Positions 13,376 to 31,503 of a stretch of DNA of 64,000 nt are shown here, in pieces. Position numbers and translations under genes: made by a program. The DNA comes from Telmatactis stephensoni (lineage: Eukaryota; Cnidaria; Anthozoa; Actiniaria; Isophelliidae). The stretch spans positions 145,217 through 209,216 of the forward strand of contig JALIZF010001265.1 of NCBI GenBank assembly GCA_029948255.1, read 5' to 3'. Each line of letters opens with the position of its first letter. Positions within the stretch are counted from its first letter, which is position 1. A model generated the notes under the pieces. That model searched no databases and had not been told where the DNA came from. It was given only the letters and a program-made list of their open reading frames with translations.

Positions 13376-14431
13376 TCAGAATCTTGGGGCGCAGAAGAGA
13401 TTGAATGGGAAAGTCTTCTTGAGGTATTTACGATAATTACTGCTGAAGGTGAAGCAAATCAACGGATTGGTGAAGAAACTAATGTAGGAAACTATGGCGA
13501 AACATATAACCAAGAGGTCGTAAAAAGGCTCGATTGCAGCTGGAATAGCTCGTTCCCACACATAGATTTCCAAAAAGGGGAGGGTTTGTTGTGGAAACCA
13601 GCAGGCAAAGAAGCACGCCACAATTGTGAACAACATCTTGATGACTGCGGTGTTTTCTTTTCGTCTTGTCTTTTCAAAGTCCGTCGCCTGGTGTTCACGT
13701 AGCTTCTGTCGTTTGAGGCTACAAGCAATGACTAGATACAGTGATGTATTGATGATGAATGGTGCGACGAAATACGCAGTGATAATTATTAGGTATAAGG
13801 TGTTGTTTGCCTCGATTTCGTCAAAGCTTGCTGGCCACTTCCTGATGCATAGGTTCACACCAAAGAAGGGGTGCGTGATCAGTTCGTGTGTCAACAAGTT
13901 GATCGCAAACATCGCTATGGCAATGACCCAGATCGCAGGAAGAGCTATACGAGTTTTGAGGAATCTGGGAATCGGCTTGAATGGGAAAACAACAGCAAAG
14001 AAACGATCTAATGCGATAGTCACGTTGCTTAAGATTGAAACAGCATAACAAACTTCTCGGAGAAATGGTTGAGCTTTGCAAAGGATGTTCCCCAAAGTCC
14101 CTGCCACTCTCCATTCTGTGGAAAGGGTAACCAGCCTTGAGAGAACCACAAGTATACTAACAATGGAGCCTACCATGTCTGATGATGCCATGTTGAAGAT
14201 GAGATAATTGACTGTAGAATGCATTTGCTTGTTACGGAGAACGATAGCAATGATGTATGCATTGCCAACAACCGAAAAAACAAGTACCAAGGCGAGTAAA
14301 ACAATGAAAGCAATTCTTAGTTTCTCTGGCATGGCAATTAACCATGGCGGAACAAACCTTCCTCCTGATAAAGAAGAGTTCAAAGAAAACGTTTCATTCA
14401 CGAGGCCTGAGTAATTTCTGGTAATATTCAT
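13376..14431 (-). CDS. Class A (rhodopsin-type) GPCR, GPCR1
   Basis: Intronless 351-residue seven-helix receptor of the plasma membrane. The N-terminus (1-35) carries several N-glycosylation sites. Class A marks: GN in helix 1 (56-57), NMASSD with the conserved Asp at 85 in helix 2, Cys118 at the top of helix 3 paired with Cys195 in loop 2, DRF (142-144) in place of DRY, CWFP (277-280) in helix 6, and NPLICF (322-327) in place of NPxxY. The third loop is short and basic. Length and start fit the family; the first Met precedes the glycosylated N-terminus. It is only distantly similar to GPCR2 and GPCR3. The ligand is unknown: cnidarian genomes hold many such orphan receptors with amine- or peptide-receptor-like traits. 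No paralogue of it lies in the window. Confidence 0.93.
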   Translation of the reverse strand: MNITRNYSGLVNETFSLNSSLSGGRFVPPWLIAMPEKLRIAFIVLLALVLVFSVVGNAYIIAIVLRNKQMHSTVNYLIFNMASSDMVGSIVSILVVLSRLVTLSTEWRVAGTLGNILCKAQPFLREVCYAVSILSNVTIALDRFFAVVFPFKPIPRFLKTRIALPAIWVIAIAMFAINLLTHELITHPFFGVNLCIRKWPASFDEIEANNTLYLIIITAYFVAPFIINTSLYLVIACSLKRQKLREHQATDFEKTRRKENTAVIKMLFTIVACFFACWFPQQTLPFLEIYVWERAIPAAIEPFYDLLVICFAIVSYISFFTNPLICFTFSSNYRKYLKKTFPFNLFCAPRF

Positions 14432-14819
14432 TGCTGGACACTATGTTGAAGTTCGGGAACTCTGCTACAGATATTCGACGGAGGCATGGTAAATATCGAA
14501 ATGAGGACCACTAGGCTCCGTGCAGATGTTACCAACCACTTCCCCTGAATATGATGAGTGAACACTCAACAAAATGCTATATTTAAGTATTCCAATGAAG
14601 TCTAGAAAGATCTATAATATTATTAACAACTTCATGACGTGCGCGCCTATTAATGTCAGTAATTTGAACTCCTTTGGTCGAAATTCGGTTTCGTGTCCAT
14701 GGATTTTTTAAGGTGGTCGACTACTTTCTCTCACATAGCAAGTCACGAAAATAACTTTACTTTTATATTCTTGGAGTGATTTTCATTTCGTTTCTTAGTT
14801 CGTTTGGTAGTAAACCACT

Positions 14820-14875
14820 CATTTCTTTTCTTTTTTCTTTTTTCTTTTCTTTTCTTTCCTTTTTTTCTTTTTTGA
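14820..14875. repeat. Pyrimidine-rich (CTTTT)n tract
   Basis: Imperfect TTTTC/TTTCC repeats next to the left end of repeat R1 copy 2. Low complexity. Confidence 0.85.
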
Positions 14876-14962
14876 TTAAGTTCAGCCAAGATGCATATGC
14901 ATGTCGTGCCGGTGACTTTCCAACCAGTACTAGTAAAGAATGTTTTGGATAATCATTCCTAA

Positions 14963-15865
14963 TTGCTGGGAGCGAAGCGAGCAGCAACACTATTCTTGGT
15001 GTGGGATTCCTGTGCGATTTATGACGTCACCTTAATATTGATCCACGAACTCGATTTTTATGTACGGTGGTATGTTCATGGCGAACCTTGACGTCACGGG
15101 GATGAATTGGGATTCCTGTGCGATTCCATTCGAGAGGTTTTATGTTTCTCGAAGTATAAATGAAAATCACAAAATGCTAAGTGATATTTTTTCGAGAGGG
15201 CAATGTTCTGTTACGGGTCATTTTGCGTATTACTGTTCGAATCGAGGCTCGTCTACGGGCCGAATCAATTCAAGTCAAGAAAATAAGTATGAAGTGAGGT
15301 CGCGCTGAGAATCTCTGCAATATATTTGGTTACCCCACGAAAGAAAATTTTATACTTTGTATGTGATGGAATTGTATTTATCATTCGTTTAATCTAAAGC
15401 GTCAAATACAGTAGACAATATATGCGGTATCTTTGACCGTGATGCAACGTACAACTTGCTTTTTAAAATCAGTTAGTTTTATAATCATTGCCAACGCTAG
15501 CCGTTTGTGATTGTTTGAAAAATTGCTTTTACTCAAAGTGCTAAATATTTTGAACTGTGTGTGTCCGACACTGATCCTGGAGAATTATGTTTTGTAGTTC
15601 AACATTGAAGGTCAACTAGCAGTGTTCGTCACACAACGCACTACCCTGCGAGCAGAGTCCCCCTTTACCTTCTAATCGAGCGAACGAAGGTAAAGGGTGA
15701 CTCTGCTCGCAGGGTAACAACGCACAAGAGATAGACAAGAAACATTTCATATATCAGAGAAAGCGGTGTACTTTCGTGAGTTTTAGGGGAACAGTTCTGC
15801 TAACGTGGTTACACAACAGCTGTTTTCTGCTCGCAGCACTTCACTTTCTATTAGAAATGGCTAGT
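14963..15865 (+). repeat. Interspersed repeat R1, copy 2
   Basis: This is the second copy of the repeat at 254-1618, with the same first and last blocks. It differs by small indels and by a 75-bp hairpin insertion (15642-15716) that copy 1 lacks. A short open frame (15060-15308) matches the frame in copy 1 over its first 31 residues and then diverges, which argues against a protein product. Confidence 0.85.
15642..15716. mobile_element. 75-bp hairpin MITE with 9-bp target duplication
   Basis: Arms of 31 bp, with one mismatch, begin TACCCTGCGAGCAGAGTC. The 9-bp direct repeat ACAACGCAC flanks the element (15633-15641 and 15717-15725). The same site in R1 copy 1 (921-929) is unoccupied and has ACAACGCAC once. 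A 9-bp duplication is typical of Mutator-like elements (established knowledge); the assignment to that group is inference. Confidence 0.92.
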
Positions 15866-15885
15866 TAATACAAGTTTATTATTTT

Positions 15886-16320
15886 TTTATCTATCCATCC
15901 GTATATGACTTATGGTTGTATTCTGTGGGGCAACAATTATATTACCACTCTAAATGATTTGATCAAGCTCCAAATCAGAGCAGTATAGAATAATATGTGA
16001 TGTTCCACTACGAGAACACATAACTCCGTACTATATTGACCTTGATATATTACAACTTCCAGATATTGTGAAATTATATACCTGTCGGTTTTTTTATGAC
16101 CACCTTTGTGATTATAAACAGTCTAATTTGAAATTATCTTTAGTTTCTGAGCAGCATAATTATAAAACTCCCAGTACTTCTTCTGAGCCACTACAGAATC
16201 TTTAATAAAGACTGGATTTGAGAAAATTTTGTCCAAATGTCGAACTTATTTTTGGAATAATATTCCTCTAAAAATACGAATTATTAAAAACTAAAAAAAC
16301 AATTTAAAAAGTTACTAAAA
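15886..16320 (+). pseudogene. Decayed LINE reverse transcriptase, C-terminal part
   Basis: Conceptual translation gives phrases typical of the region after the polymerase domain in jockey/CR1-type LINEs: a TYGCILWGN-like stretch, a KLQIRAV phrase followed after a frameshift by IICDVPLREHITPYY, then LDILQLPDIVKLY, and finally a YFWNNIPLKIR-like end. At least one frameshift (near 15988) and stops break the frame, and no endonuclease or catalytic domain remains. It is an old 5'-truncated insert on the plus strand. Confidence 0.75.
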
Positions 16321-18334
16321 ATTATTATCTTTAATCAATATTATTATTTTTTCTTTTCTTTTACTAGTACCTATCTATATCTACTTTTGTTATATATCTT
16401 GAATTTACATCTTTACTTCAGTATTGTATCTTATATTTTCTAGCATCTCATGCCAATTAGTTCACTATATGTTACCCTCTCTCCTTTTCTAGTTCTACTT
16501 TCTAAAATATTTATGTATGTAAAAATATAAGCAATTTCTTGAAAAAAATTAAAACTTTTCTCTTTAAGTTTCTGTATTTGTAAAAGAAGAAAATGGAGAA
16601 AATTATAAAAAATAAAGAAATAAAAAACACAAACAAACAAACTAGTACTATGTAGTGCGTCTCGCCTTTTATCCGCTGATGAAGAATTGTGTGGCAATTT
16701 TTTATTCTAACTAGGTCCACAAAATAGGTCCACAATTAATAATATCTTTTCTGATCTTTCAAGAAGAATAAGAAGTATATACAAGGAAATTGGTTGATTG
16801 TTCTTTATTACTATAATTAAAAAATAATACAATTTACCAAGATATAGTTATGGAGTTAAACAAGCTGGGAGGCTAAATTTATAATTTGCAATGAAATGAT
16901 CGAAATTCACGAAGGCCTACACATAGATGTATAAATAAGAACACACAAGGAAAACAACAAAGGTGCCTGAATAGCTTTATTATATGACAGGCCGGTCCGA
17001 AGAAAAATGGAAAAATCTGATTGGTTCTCAGAGCGGTCAGAATCCTCCCGAGTGCGGACCGGCTTTCCGGACCGGCACTGACACTTTTTTTAGAAGGAAT
17101 TCAAAATCGTATGTTTCGCCGCTCGACTTGTTTTTGTCCTGCGGGCTCATAAAAGGTCATATATAGCCAATGGGAAGTGGCGTCAAATTCAAGCTGTGAC
17201 GTAAGAAAAGGACCTTGTTTTTTATTTGAAGATTTACTACATCTAAAAACTATTTCTCTCACATTATCGCGTACTACATCAATATATATTTTCAGTTGAT
17301 CTTCCAACGTGAGGTCCTTTTCTTACGTCACGCTCCATACATGGACACTTTTGGCCGAGTGGGGACTAATGCGAATGATAAGTGAAAATAGCAACAATAC
17401 CAACCGTACTTTTGACGCTTTTTAAAAATACACAATTCAATATTTTGGATTTTCGTTTTTCACAGATAAGTTCTTAAAAGACGTGCTAATATTATTGAAA
17501 ATGGTAAATTCTAGATCAGAATGAGGTCGCTTCTAAAACAGTGTTAGCTTTACTAGGCAGTATGTAGGCCAATGACGTGTGTACTTCCGGTGTACCTTGG
17601 AAAACTGACAATCACCGTCTATTTTCATTTCCATATCCTAATGTCAAAGGACGATTTTAAAAAACACATTCAGGAAAGATTAAAGCTTTATTTGTCACCG
17701 CTATTATCCATAGATTGATACATATTGTTTTTAATTCCTTAGATCGTTCAGTCAGCATTAATTTTGTCTCCAGTTATCCACAACTAGTTTTGGCGGCATT
17801 TATAGAGACGAACGAATAGCGCTCCTCATCACGTTGACGTAAGCCTTTATCATTCATGTGCCAACCAGAGAGTGGTTGGCTATTTTTTCAAAGGAACTTG
17901 TGAAATGTTATTGTGAAAATGGTTGGCACATTAGCATTACAATTCGTTTGTTAGTAAACAGTGACAAGCGCTATAGTAGTCAAAGAACTCAAAGAATGAT
18001 CAGTCAGAGATTGATTCTATCCTCTTCTGAGTTGTTTCTGACTTGACCTTTTGTGCTTTTATTTTGTTCGGAGATACTAGCATGTAAATGCTAACTTTAA
18101 ATCCGAATGAAAACAAAGCTTTATGTAACTATGTATGTATGTTATGTATGTTTCGATAAACCGCAAGAAATGACAGGGCAATTCAACAATACATTAATAC
18201 GGCCTCTCATTATAAGGACACCATAGGTTTTTCAGTGCAATATTTTGCATACAACCGTTTTAGACAAAAAGAACAAAATATCAAATAATATCGGCAAAGT
18301 TTGGTACATGCGTGTCTGAGATATAATGCCCTGT
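16321..18334. other. AT-rich stretch without a recognised gene
   Basis: The first 400 bp may be the 3' tail of the LINE relic. A small hairpin lies at 17197-17330. I see no exon with both coding character and splice sites. Confidence 0.5.
17197..17330. repeat. 134-bp fold-back element
   Basis: TGACGTAAGAAAAGGACCT at the left is mirrored by AGGTCCTTTTCTTACGTCA at the right, a perfect 19-bp inverted pair about 95 bp apart. The spacer is AT-rich. Confidence 0.8.
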
Positions 18335-18692
18335 AATGAGCTTTTATCAGGTATTTTTAAATTCGAAAAACAGAAAAAGAATTACCATAGCTGGAAAGAG
18401 CATGCTAAAATTAGCAAGACAGTGAAGTTCGAAGGAATTAAATCCAAAACTCGCGAGAATATGAATTTTGGAAAAGTGTGAATTTGTAAGAAAACCTTTG
18501 CTGGTAGGCATCTCTTGCCTACCTGCGAATGTTTCCATACAAAATTTCGATTTCGGAAAATTCATATCTTCGTGAGTTTGAAAGTTACTTCATTCAAACT
18601 TCACAGTTTTACTAATTTTGACGTGCTCTTTCCAGCTATGGTAATTATATTTCTGTACTGTGACTTTTGGAATTACATGATAAAAGCTCATT
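18335..18692. repeat. Fold-back repeat F1, copy 1
   Basis: Inverted ends read AATGAGCTTTTATCA and its complement, with arms of about 150 bp that include ATTACCATAGCTGGAAAGAG. The centre reads through a smaller palindrome (GGTAGGCATCTCTTGCCTACC). A second copy lies at 23543-23885 in the opposite orientation. No coding capacity. Confidence 0.88.
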
Positions 18693-18924
18693 TGGGAGAG
18701 GTGACACTTTAATCAGCAAACAAACATTGTTTTAATAAATATCCACGCGACGCTTTACTGTAACGTCACAAGGTTTTGTAAAAAAAATTAACTAAGGCCA
18801 GTAAAAGTGTAGCAGTTACTTTTTTCATGCTTCATTATCATTTAATAAACACTTAGCTGTTTTTCCGCTATGTCCAAGGAATTCTTAACCTGTTTCAACA
18901 CATTGTAATCTATATCAATGAGGT

Positions 18925-19375
18925 CATCCCATGTTGAGGACAAGAGATGAGAAAACGTATAAAGAGACTCATCAAAACCCTAAGTCTGTGAGGAGAGGAA
19001 CCACTTTAGGTCTTTTTTTTACTTTCGCCATTCGAAACATTTCCTTGGGCTGATTTTCATACTTCAAGGGTTGCTACGACCATCATGATGAACATCCATC
19101 TCCTGATCATGTCTAAATAATACTAATAATACTAATGATGTACTCGTATGACAATTAATCAAGACATTCTCATACCTTCACTTTTAGTTGATTTCATCCT
19201 GAATTTAGTCTTTCTAGCTTATTCTGCACTTCTTCAATTAGCTGGAATCTCTTTCCTTGCTCTTGCACGTAACTTGCCAATAAGGTGTCGTACGTGTTTG
19301 TGGCTGTGGAGCTGGAGCTATTATTTTAGGAGCTGTAACATGAACTGAATTGCAATCGCTTGTCAACCAGTGGTA
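18925..19375. repeat. Duplicated segment S, copy 1
   Basis: This stretch is collinear with 30062-30535. Shared phrases include GACAAGAGATGRGAAA, GATGTACTCGTATGACAA, ATTCTCATACCTTCACTTTT and GGAATCTCTTTCCTTGCTC. Both copies contain indels and stops in every frame. It may be a transposon or part of the segment duplicated with the SLC22 genes. Confidence 0.75.
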
Positions 19376-19619
19376 AAGGTCTCTGCTCTATAGCCTGACA
19401 AAATTGCAGACGTCCCCCCCCCAAAAAAAAAGAATAAAAAGAAACGTTTTAGTAGGGGCGAAGGTAGATCGGTCTAGATCGGTTGAGGTATCCCAAGTTC
19501 GACCCTTAGCCACCTCATACTTGTTTTGATCTCTTTCTTCTGTGTATCTTCAATATAGCTAATAACTACTCCTGCAACGGAGCACTGATGGCCGGAAAGA
19601 TCTAGAGCGAAATTAAAGG

Positions 19620-19659
19620 TGGGGGGGGGGGGGGGGGGGGGGGGAAGGGGGGGGGGGTT
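19620..19659. repeat. Poly-G tract
   Basis: About 24 G followed by AA and two more G runs. Low-complexity DNA and a possible G-quadruplex on the plus strand. Confidence 0.9.
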
Positions 19660-19994
19660 ACTGTGGAACGCACTGTCGGCTTCCTGTTAGATCATGGGCC
19701 CCGTTTCTCGAAAAATCCGATAACTTTACGGTCCCGTTAACTTACCCGATAAAGTTTACGGGTGTTTTGTATACGCATCATATGTAACCAGTTGATGCAA
19801 AAGGCCTTTTCCGTAGTCACTGCATTGTGCACTGATTGTGCACGCTCTAGCTACTGCAACATTTCTAGTACCCTAGACTAATATTCAAATATTATAGGCT
19901 GGTTTCACGTTAATAAAATAGAACAAAGCAAAACCGACAAAACAAAACAAAATGAAATAAAACAAAATAAAGTAAAATGACTATGACTGGCTAC

Positions 19995-20110
19995 CTAATG
20001 ACTGTTAAATATGAGCTCTGCAGTTATCACAATAATATCACTGAAAGATATAATTGTAATGAAAAACCTGGCTAACACCATCGATATCGAAGTCTTTCCA
20101 ACTAGAAACC
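19995..20110 (-). pseudogene. Orphan, broken copy of SLC22 exon 7
   Basis: The minus strand matches exon 7 of genes A and B: FLVGK, SMVLARFFITI and TAEL are readable, and the acceptor (CCAG) and donor (GT) are both still in place. The exon is 116 bp instead of 112 bp. The net 4-base gain breaks the frame before the PTVVR motif and leads to a stop. No neighbouring exon 6, 8 or 9 was seen within about 1 kb on either side. It lies 1.3 kb beyond the 3' end of gene B, so it is the remnant of a third gene or of a partial duplication. Confidence 0.85.
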
Positions 20111-20304
20111 CTGGAAAGTAACAAAGGTATATATCACAGTTATTGTGCCCGGTTTCTTTTGTAGCTGCTAACATGAGAGTGTAACCAGGAGACTCGATCA
20201 AGCGCACCCGGCTTATGAAAACATCGAGATTCGAACCCGTAATCTTCCAGTTTGAATGCGATCACAAAGCCGCCATATTAGCCTTAACGTACAAGAGCTG
20301 AGCC

Positions 20305-20435
20305 TGGGCTGCATGTGGTGGCAAGGGAGAGAACAACACATCAAACAAACTCAATTCACATATGGCCCAAGCCGGGAGTCGAACCAGGATCACAGCGGCG
20401 AAAGGCTAGCGTTGAACCACTACGCCACCCTTACC
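20305..20435 (-). repeat. tRNA-derived SINE, copy 2
   Basis: Same family as 5905-6037: a tRNA-like head (GTGGCGTAGTGGTTCAACG, then TGGTTCGACTCCC as B box) and the shared GAATTGAGTTTGTTTGATG tail, on the minus strand. It is probably not transcribed as a tRNA. Confidence 0.75.
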
Positions 20436-20639
20436 ACCACAATACTGAACGGGCATTTAGTTGATGTGGTGCGTCAGCACTATCGTTAATAATCAGCATT
20501 TCGAAATAGTGTAGCATAGGAACGGCCAGCTAGTTGCAATATTTACATCATGTAAATACTAGCTTTTGAACCATTATGACATGCCAACTGTTAAAAATGA
20601 CAAGAAAAGTCGAAAGAACGAAGGATTTGCCGAAGAAAA

Positions 20640-20875
20640 TTCATTGGCCGAAGGACGCGTATGCTGTGAAATCTAAACATGTACACAGGCCACGTGCGCG
20701 GATTCTTTGGTCGGTGTAAATAAATACTGAATGTGCTTGAAAACAATGTTGTGTTCTATGAAAGAAATAGTAAACTTGCCCAAAGTGCTGTGTGGGCAGA
20801 TTTAACAAGGCGGGGATCTCACATTCTGATCAATGCCCGCGCGTTTTATCTGTTTAGTCTTCAAGATTTAAACAG
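20640..20875. repeat. Diverged interspersed repeat, copy 1
   Basis: Similar to 25250-25545 in the same order: CGAAGGACGCG, then ACAATGTTGTRTTMTATG, GAAATAG, AAACTTG, GTGCAGATTTA-like and CCCGCG. The divergence is high and no open frame is shared. Copy 2 lies inside gene B, in the intron between exons 4 and 5. Confidence 0.55.
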
Positions 20876-21443
20876 TTCCCGCACATATACGCTCCCTCGA
20901 GAAAGCTTTGGGGCCAATCATTAGTAATCTTAGCTTACTCGACAAAAATGAATACTTATAATGAATAAACTTTGTAATTTGTCTGTACATATATAGATGC
21001 TTATTGGGAGACCAGAAACGACCGAAAGCTTTAATACCGGAGCAAGTTCTAAACGTCAACGTTCTTAGGCCGGGGTATTTTCTGATCTTCGAGATTTTCC
21101 TCTTTATTGTACATTTTGTTGTCTACTATCATGTATGAATTGTGAGGGGGTCGGCAGTTTTAGCCAATCATAGAATATGGGTACTACTTCATAATTAACC
21201 CCCACCCCCTCCCCCATGGAGAAAACTCTAAGGTCTTATGCCACGCAGTATTTGCTTGCAAAGTATCACAGGATGTTTTCAATTTTCTTCTTTCAGGTCA
21301 GATCGTTCGTGGTGAGGAATTAGATTCCCAGGACAATAAAAATAAAGTATTTGATGATCAAATTTTCCCAACTAAAACTGCCGGCCAAGGGAAGCTAATC
21401 GTCGTCAATAGAGAAGGAAGGATTGTACATTGTACATACATCA

Positions 21444-28692
<7,249 letters not shown>

Positions 28693-28967
28693 GGTGACGT
28701 CCTTTGAATCAGTTGTACCCACTGGACTTTCAGTGATGTGGATATCTGAAAATACAGGCATTTTAATGTTGTGTTTGACAATATTTAGTAGACTTTAATC
28801 GGTCAAAATTAGAAACTAATTACATGTATTGCGCCTGAGTAGAAACCTTTTTTAACTTTGGTAAAATTTTGCATTTTAAGGAAATTGTTCCCGAGAAATT
28901 TTAAAGTAAATAGAACAATGTAGAGCTGAGTTTGACGTCATGTCACTTACATTCACTTTAGATATAA

Positions 28968-29960
28968 CTAGACGCACACGTGCGTTCACTCGTGCCCCGG
29001 GAGCCCTCTTCCCCGAGCCGTTTCACGCATTCTTCACCATTCCGGGAAATAGTTAACCGTAACATAAGACCCTTTTTGAATCGGCTAACTTAAACTAAAG
29101 AATACTTGTTTAGTCAATTTGTCTGTCAGCAGCTATTAGTGTTTGCCTTTGTCCTTCTATTATCGTGCATAGGTGTTATATCATATGTCCGACATGCAAA
29201 AATATTCCCTGCGAATATACCAGTTTTATTCATTTTTTATTTCACTATGTATCTCAATTCGGTTTGCTGTAAAAACTTCAACAACGGTGTTTTTGGCACA
29301 ATAACAAATCGTGTATTTTTCGGATGTTTTATATATTGAATAAAAGACGTTACGTGACCAAACGCGAAATACAAGGTCAATGGAACCTAATTCCATGCAA
29401 TGGTCTCCGATATTAAAATTCAGTACAAAAACATCAAGATCTCTTGAATGCGAATGAGAAATATAACTGACTTGCTTCTATGTATGTTTGTTTAGCAACA
29501 TGTAGGATGAGAAATTCGTAGATTTCCAGCTCATAGGAAATAGTTCGTATCGCGAGGGCCTCCTTTGAAGTACTCCAATTAGAAATGGATATTTAGTCAA
29601 AGTATTGGAGATGAAGCTCAAAATAACAGCCCATTCTGAAGCTCTTATAAGTGTCTAGGTATATCTCGAGTTAAAAGCTCCATTTTACGATGTATTATTC
29701 CTAGAAGAGCCTGTCTCTGAAAGCTATTTTCTTTGTAGTCAGCCATCTTGCATTCCTAAAGTTCCTCACTGGCGTTCTCTACGAAGAGTTTGCACGCGCT
29801 CAAAGGTGATGAATGAAGGGCATTGTTTCTTACGCTCTTAACCAATCAGGAGTGCATCACGTGATCGATTGCGCAAGAATGGCCTTTTCTCGAGACGAAA
29901 TCAGAAAAATCATTTGCAGTTTATAACTCGTTCCCGGCCTACGGCCTGGACTCGAGTAAA
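28968..29960. repeat. Segmental duplication D, copy 1
   Basis: About 1 kb that is highly similar to 30650-30680 plus 32661-33912. It begins CTAGACGCACACGTGCG and runs through GGGAAATAGTTAACCGTAAC and CAGTTTATAACTCGTTCCCG. This copy lacks the fold-back element 30681-32660 and the small insert at 33048-33323, so it shows the unoccupied state at both places. No protein-coding frame is shared. Confidence 0.9.
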
Positions 29961-30061
29961 AATATCGAATAATACGACGAAGCGAGAGCATATGACACAT
30001 GCATGAGCAGTCTGAAAATCGGGCTAAATTGATATCTATCTAGAAACATTTTGAAAATTAG

Positions 30062-30535
30062 GTATTATATTTCATGTTGAAGACAAGAGATGGGAAACTT
30101 ATTGTAAATTTAATAAAGACTCTCATCTAAAACCCTAAGAGTCTGGGGAAACTGATTTACCCTAGAATTGTCTTACTTTTACTGCACCAAATGTTTGCCT
30201 CGGGATTTATTTCAAACGGCCACGATGATCATGCATCTCATAATCATATCTAACGCTACCACATACTGATGATGTACTCGTATGACAAATCAAGACATTC
30301 TCATACCTTCACTTTTAGTTGATTGCATCTTGTATTTAGTCTTTCTTATTCTGCAAATTTTCAATTAAGACGGAATCTCTTTCCTTGCTCCTGTACGTAA
30401 CTTGCCAATAAGCAGATAATTGTCGTGCGTGTTTGTATGTGGCCAAGAGTATATTATTTTAGGAACCGTAACATGAACCGCCCGCAATCACTTGTCAACC
30501 GCTGGTAAAGTCTTCAGCTTTACGGCTAACAACTT
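30062..30535. repeat. Duplicated segment S, copy 2
   Basis: Collinear with 18925-19375. It lies about 1.3 kb 5' of SLC22 gene B and between the two copies of duplication D. Function unknown. Confidence 0.75.
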
Positions 30536-31087
30536 CTGCGAGAGTTCAAGTTCAAGTTGAAGACTAAAGTGAAGCTAGTGTCGGATTTTTGTGTCGGATG
30601 TTTTTGTCTGGTGTCAGTTTTTTCCGGGGGAGGTCAGTAGGTCAAAACTAACTAGACGCACACGTGCGTTCACTCGTGCCGAGTTTCCCTAACTGTCATG
30701 GGTCGTGGGTAGTGGGTACAAAGTCGTGGGTCGTGGGTAAAAGTCGTGGGTACCAAAAATGTTTCAAAATTGATAGAAATTTTGGATGATTACTTCGACC
30801 ATTGGTAAAGTCGGTAAATAACGAACGAGAGGTTTTTGCCTATAGGTTGAAGTCACGCAACAGGACACCGCGCCGTTAGTACACGACTTGTACTAATTTT
30901 CTTCCAAAATCAATCGAAATATAAACAAATGATGTAGAAAGTTAAGAATACAAGTCTCAATAAAGTATGTTGTGTGTGTACTGATGCAAACCTTGTAAAA
31001 GAAGCGTGAAACATACAAGATTTATACTTAGATTTCGTATAGAAATGGACTGCACCATGCTAACTGTACGCAGACTCATACGATATA

Positions 31088-31237
31088 GAGTGGTTTTCGT
31101 ATGAGTGGGAACACTGTACGGTTACAATACGATACGGTTAACTTACGGCATGAATGTCGAATGTTTTTGAAGACATTACGGCACTGACACGGTCACGGTA
31201 CGGCGCGGTAAGTTTCCCACTCATACGAAAACGACTC
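31088..31237. mobile_element. 150-bp MITE with TA target site
   Basis: Ends read GAGTGGTTTTCGTATGAGTG and CACTCATACGAAAACGACTC, flanked by TA on both sides. The same family forms the outer element at 56173-56738. It is nested in the fold-back element 30681-32660. A TA duplication fits the Tc1/mariner group (inference). Confidence 0.85.
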
Positions 31238-31315
31238 TATTTTCATCACATTTCCAGTTTGTACAATGTTACCAAATTTCAGTATTGATGTTTGTACTAG
31301 GTTCGCTGACACTAA

Positions 31316-31503
31316 GGGCCTGTTTACATGGTGATAGGGTCACCCTTCAGGAGGGTCACCCTACTAGAAGGGTGACCTCTATTGTTTTTCGTGGTTGTGT
31401 TTACATGTCAGGTAGGGTCACCCTAGGCCTAGGGCTATGTTATGACCCTTCCAGTAGGGTGACCCTCCTAGGAGGGTGATCCTATCTCCATGTAAACAGG
31501 CCC
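31316..31503. mobile_element. 188-bp MITE with TAA target site
   Basis: Terminal inverted repeats of at least 16 bp (GGGCCTGTTTACATGG and complement), flanked by TAA. The inside is made of AGGGTGACCCT-like palindromic blocks. A 3-bp TWA duplication fits PIF/Harbinger (inference). It is nested in the element 30681-32660. Confidence 0.85.
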
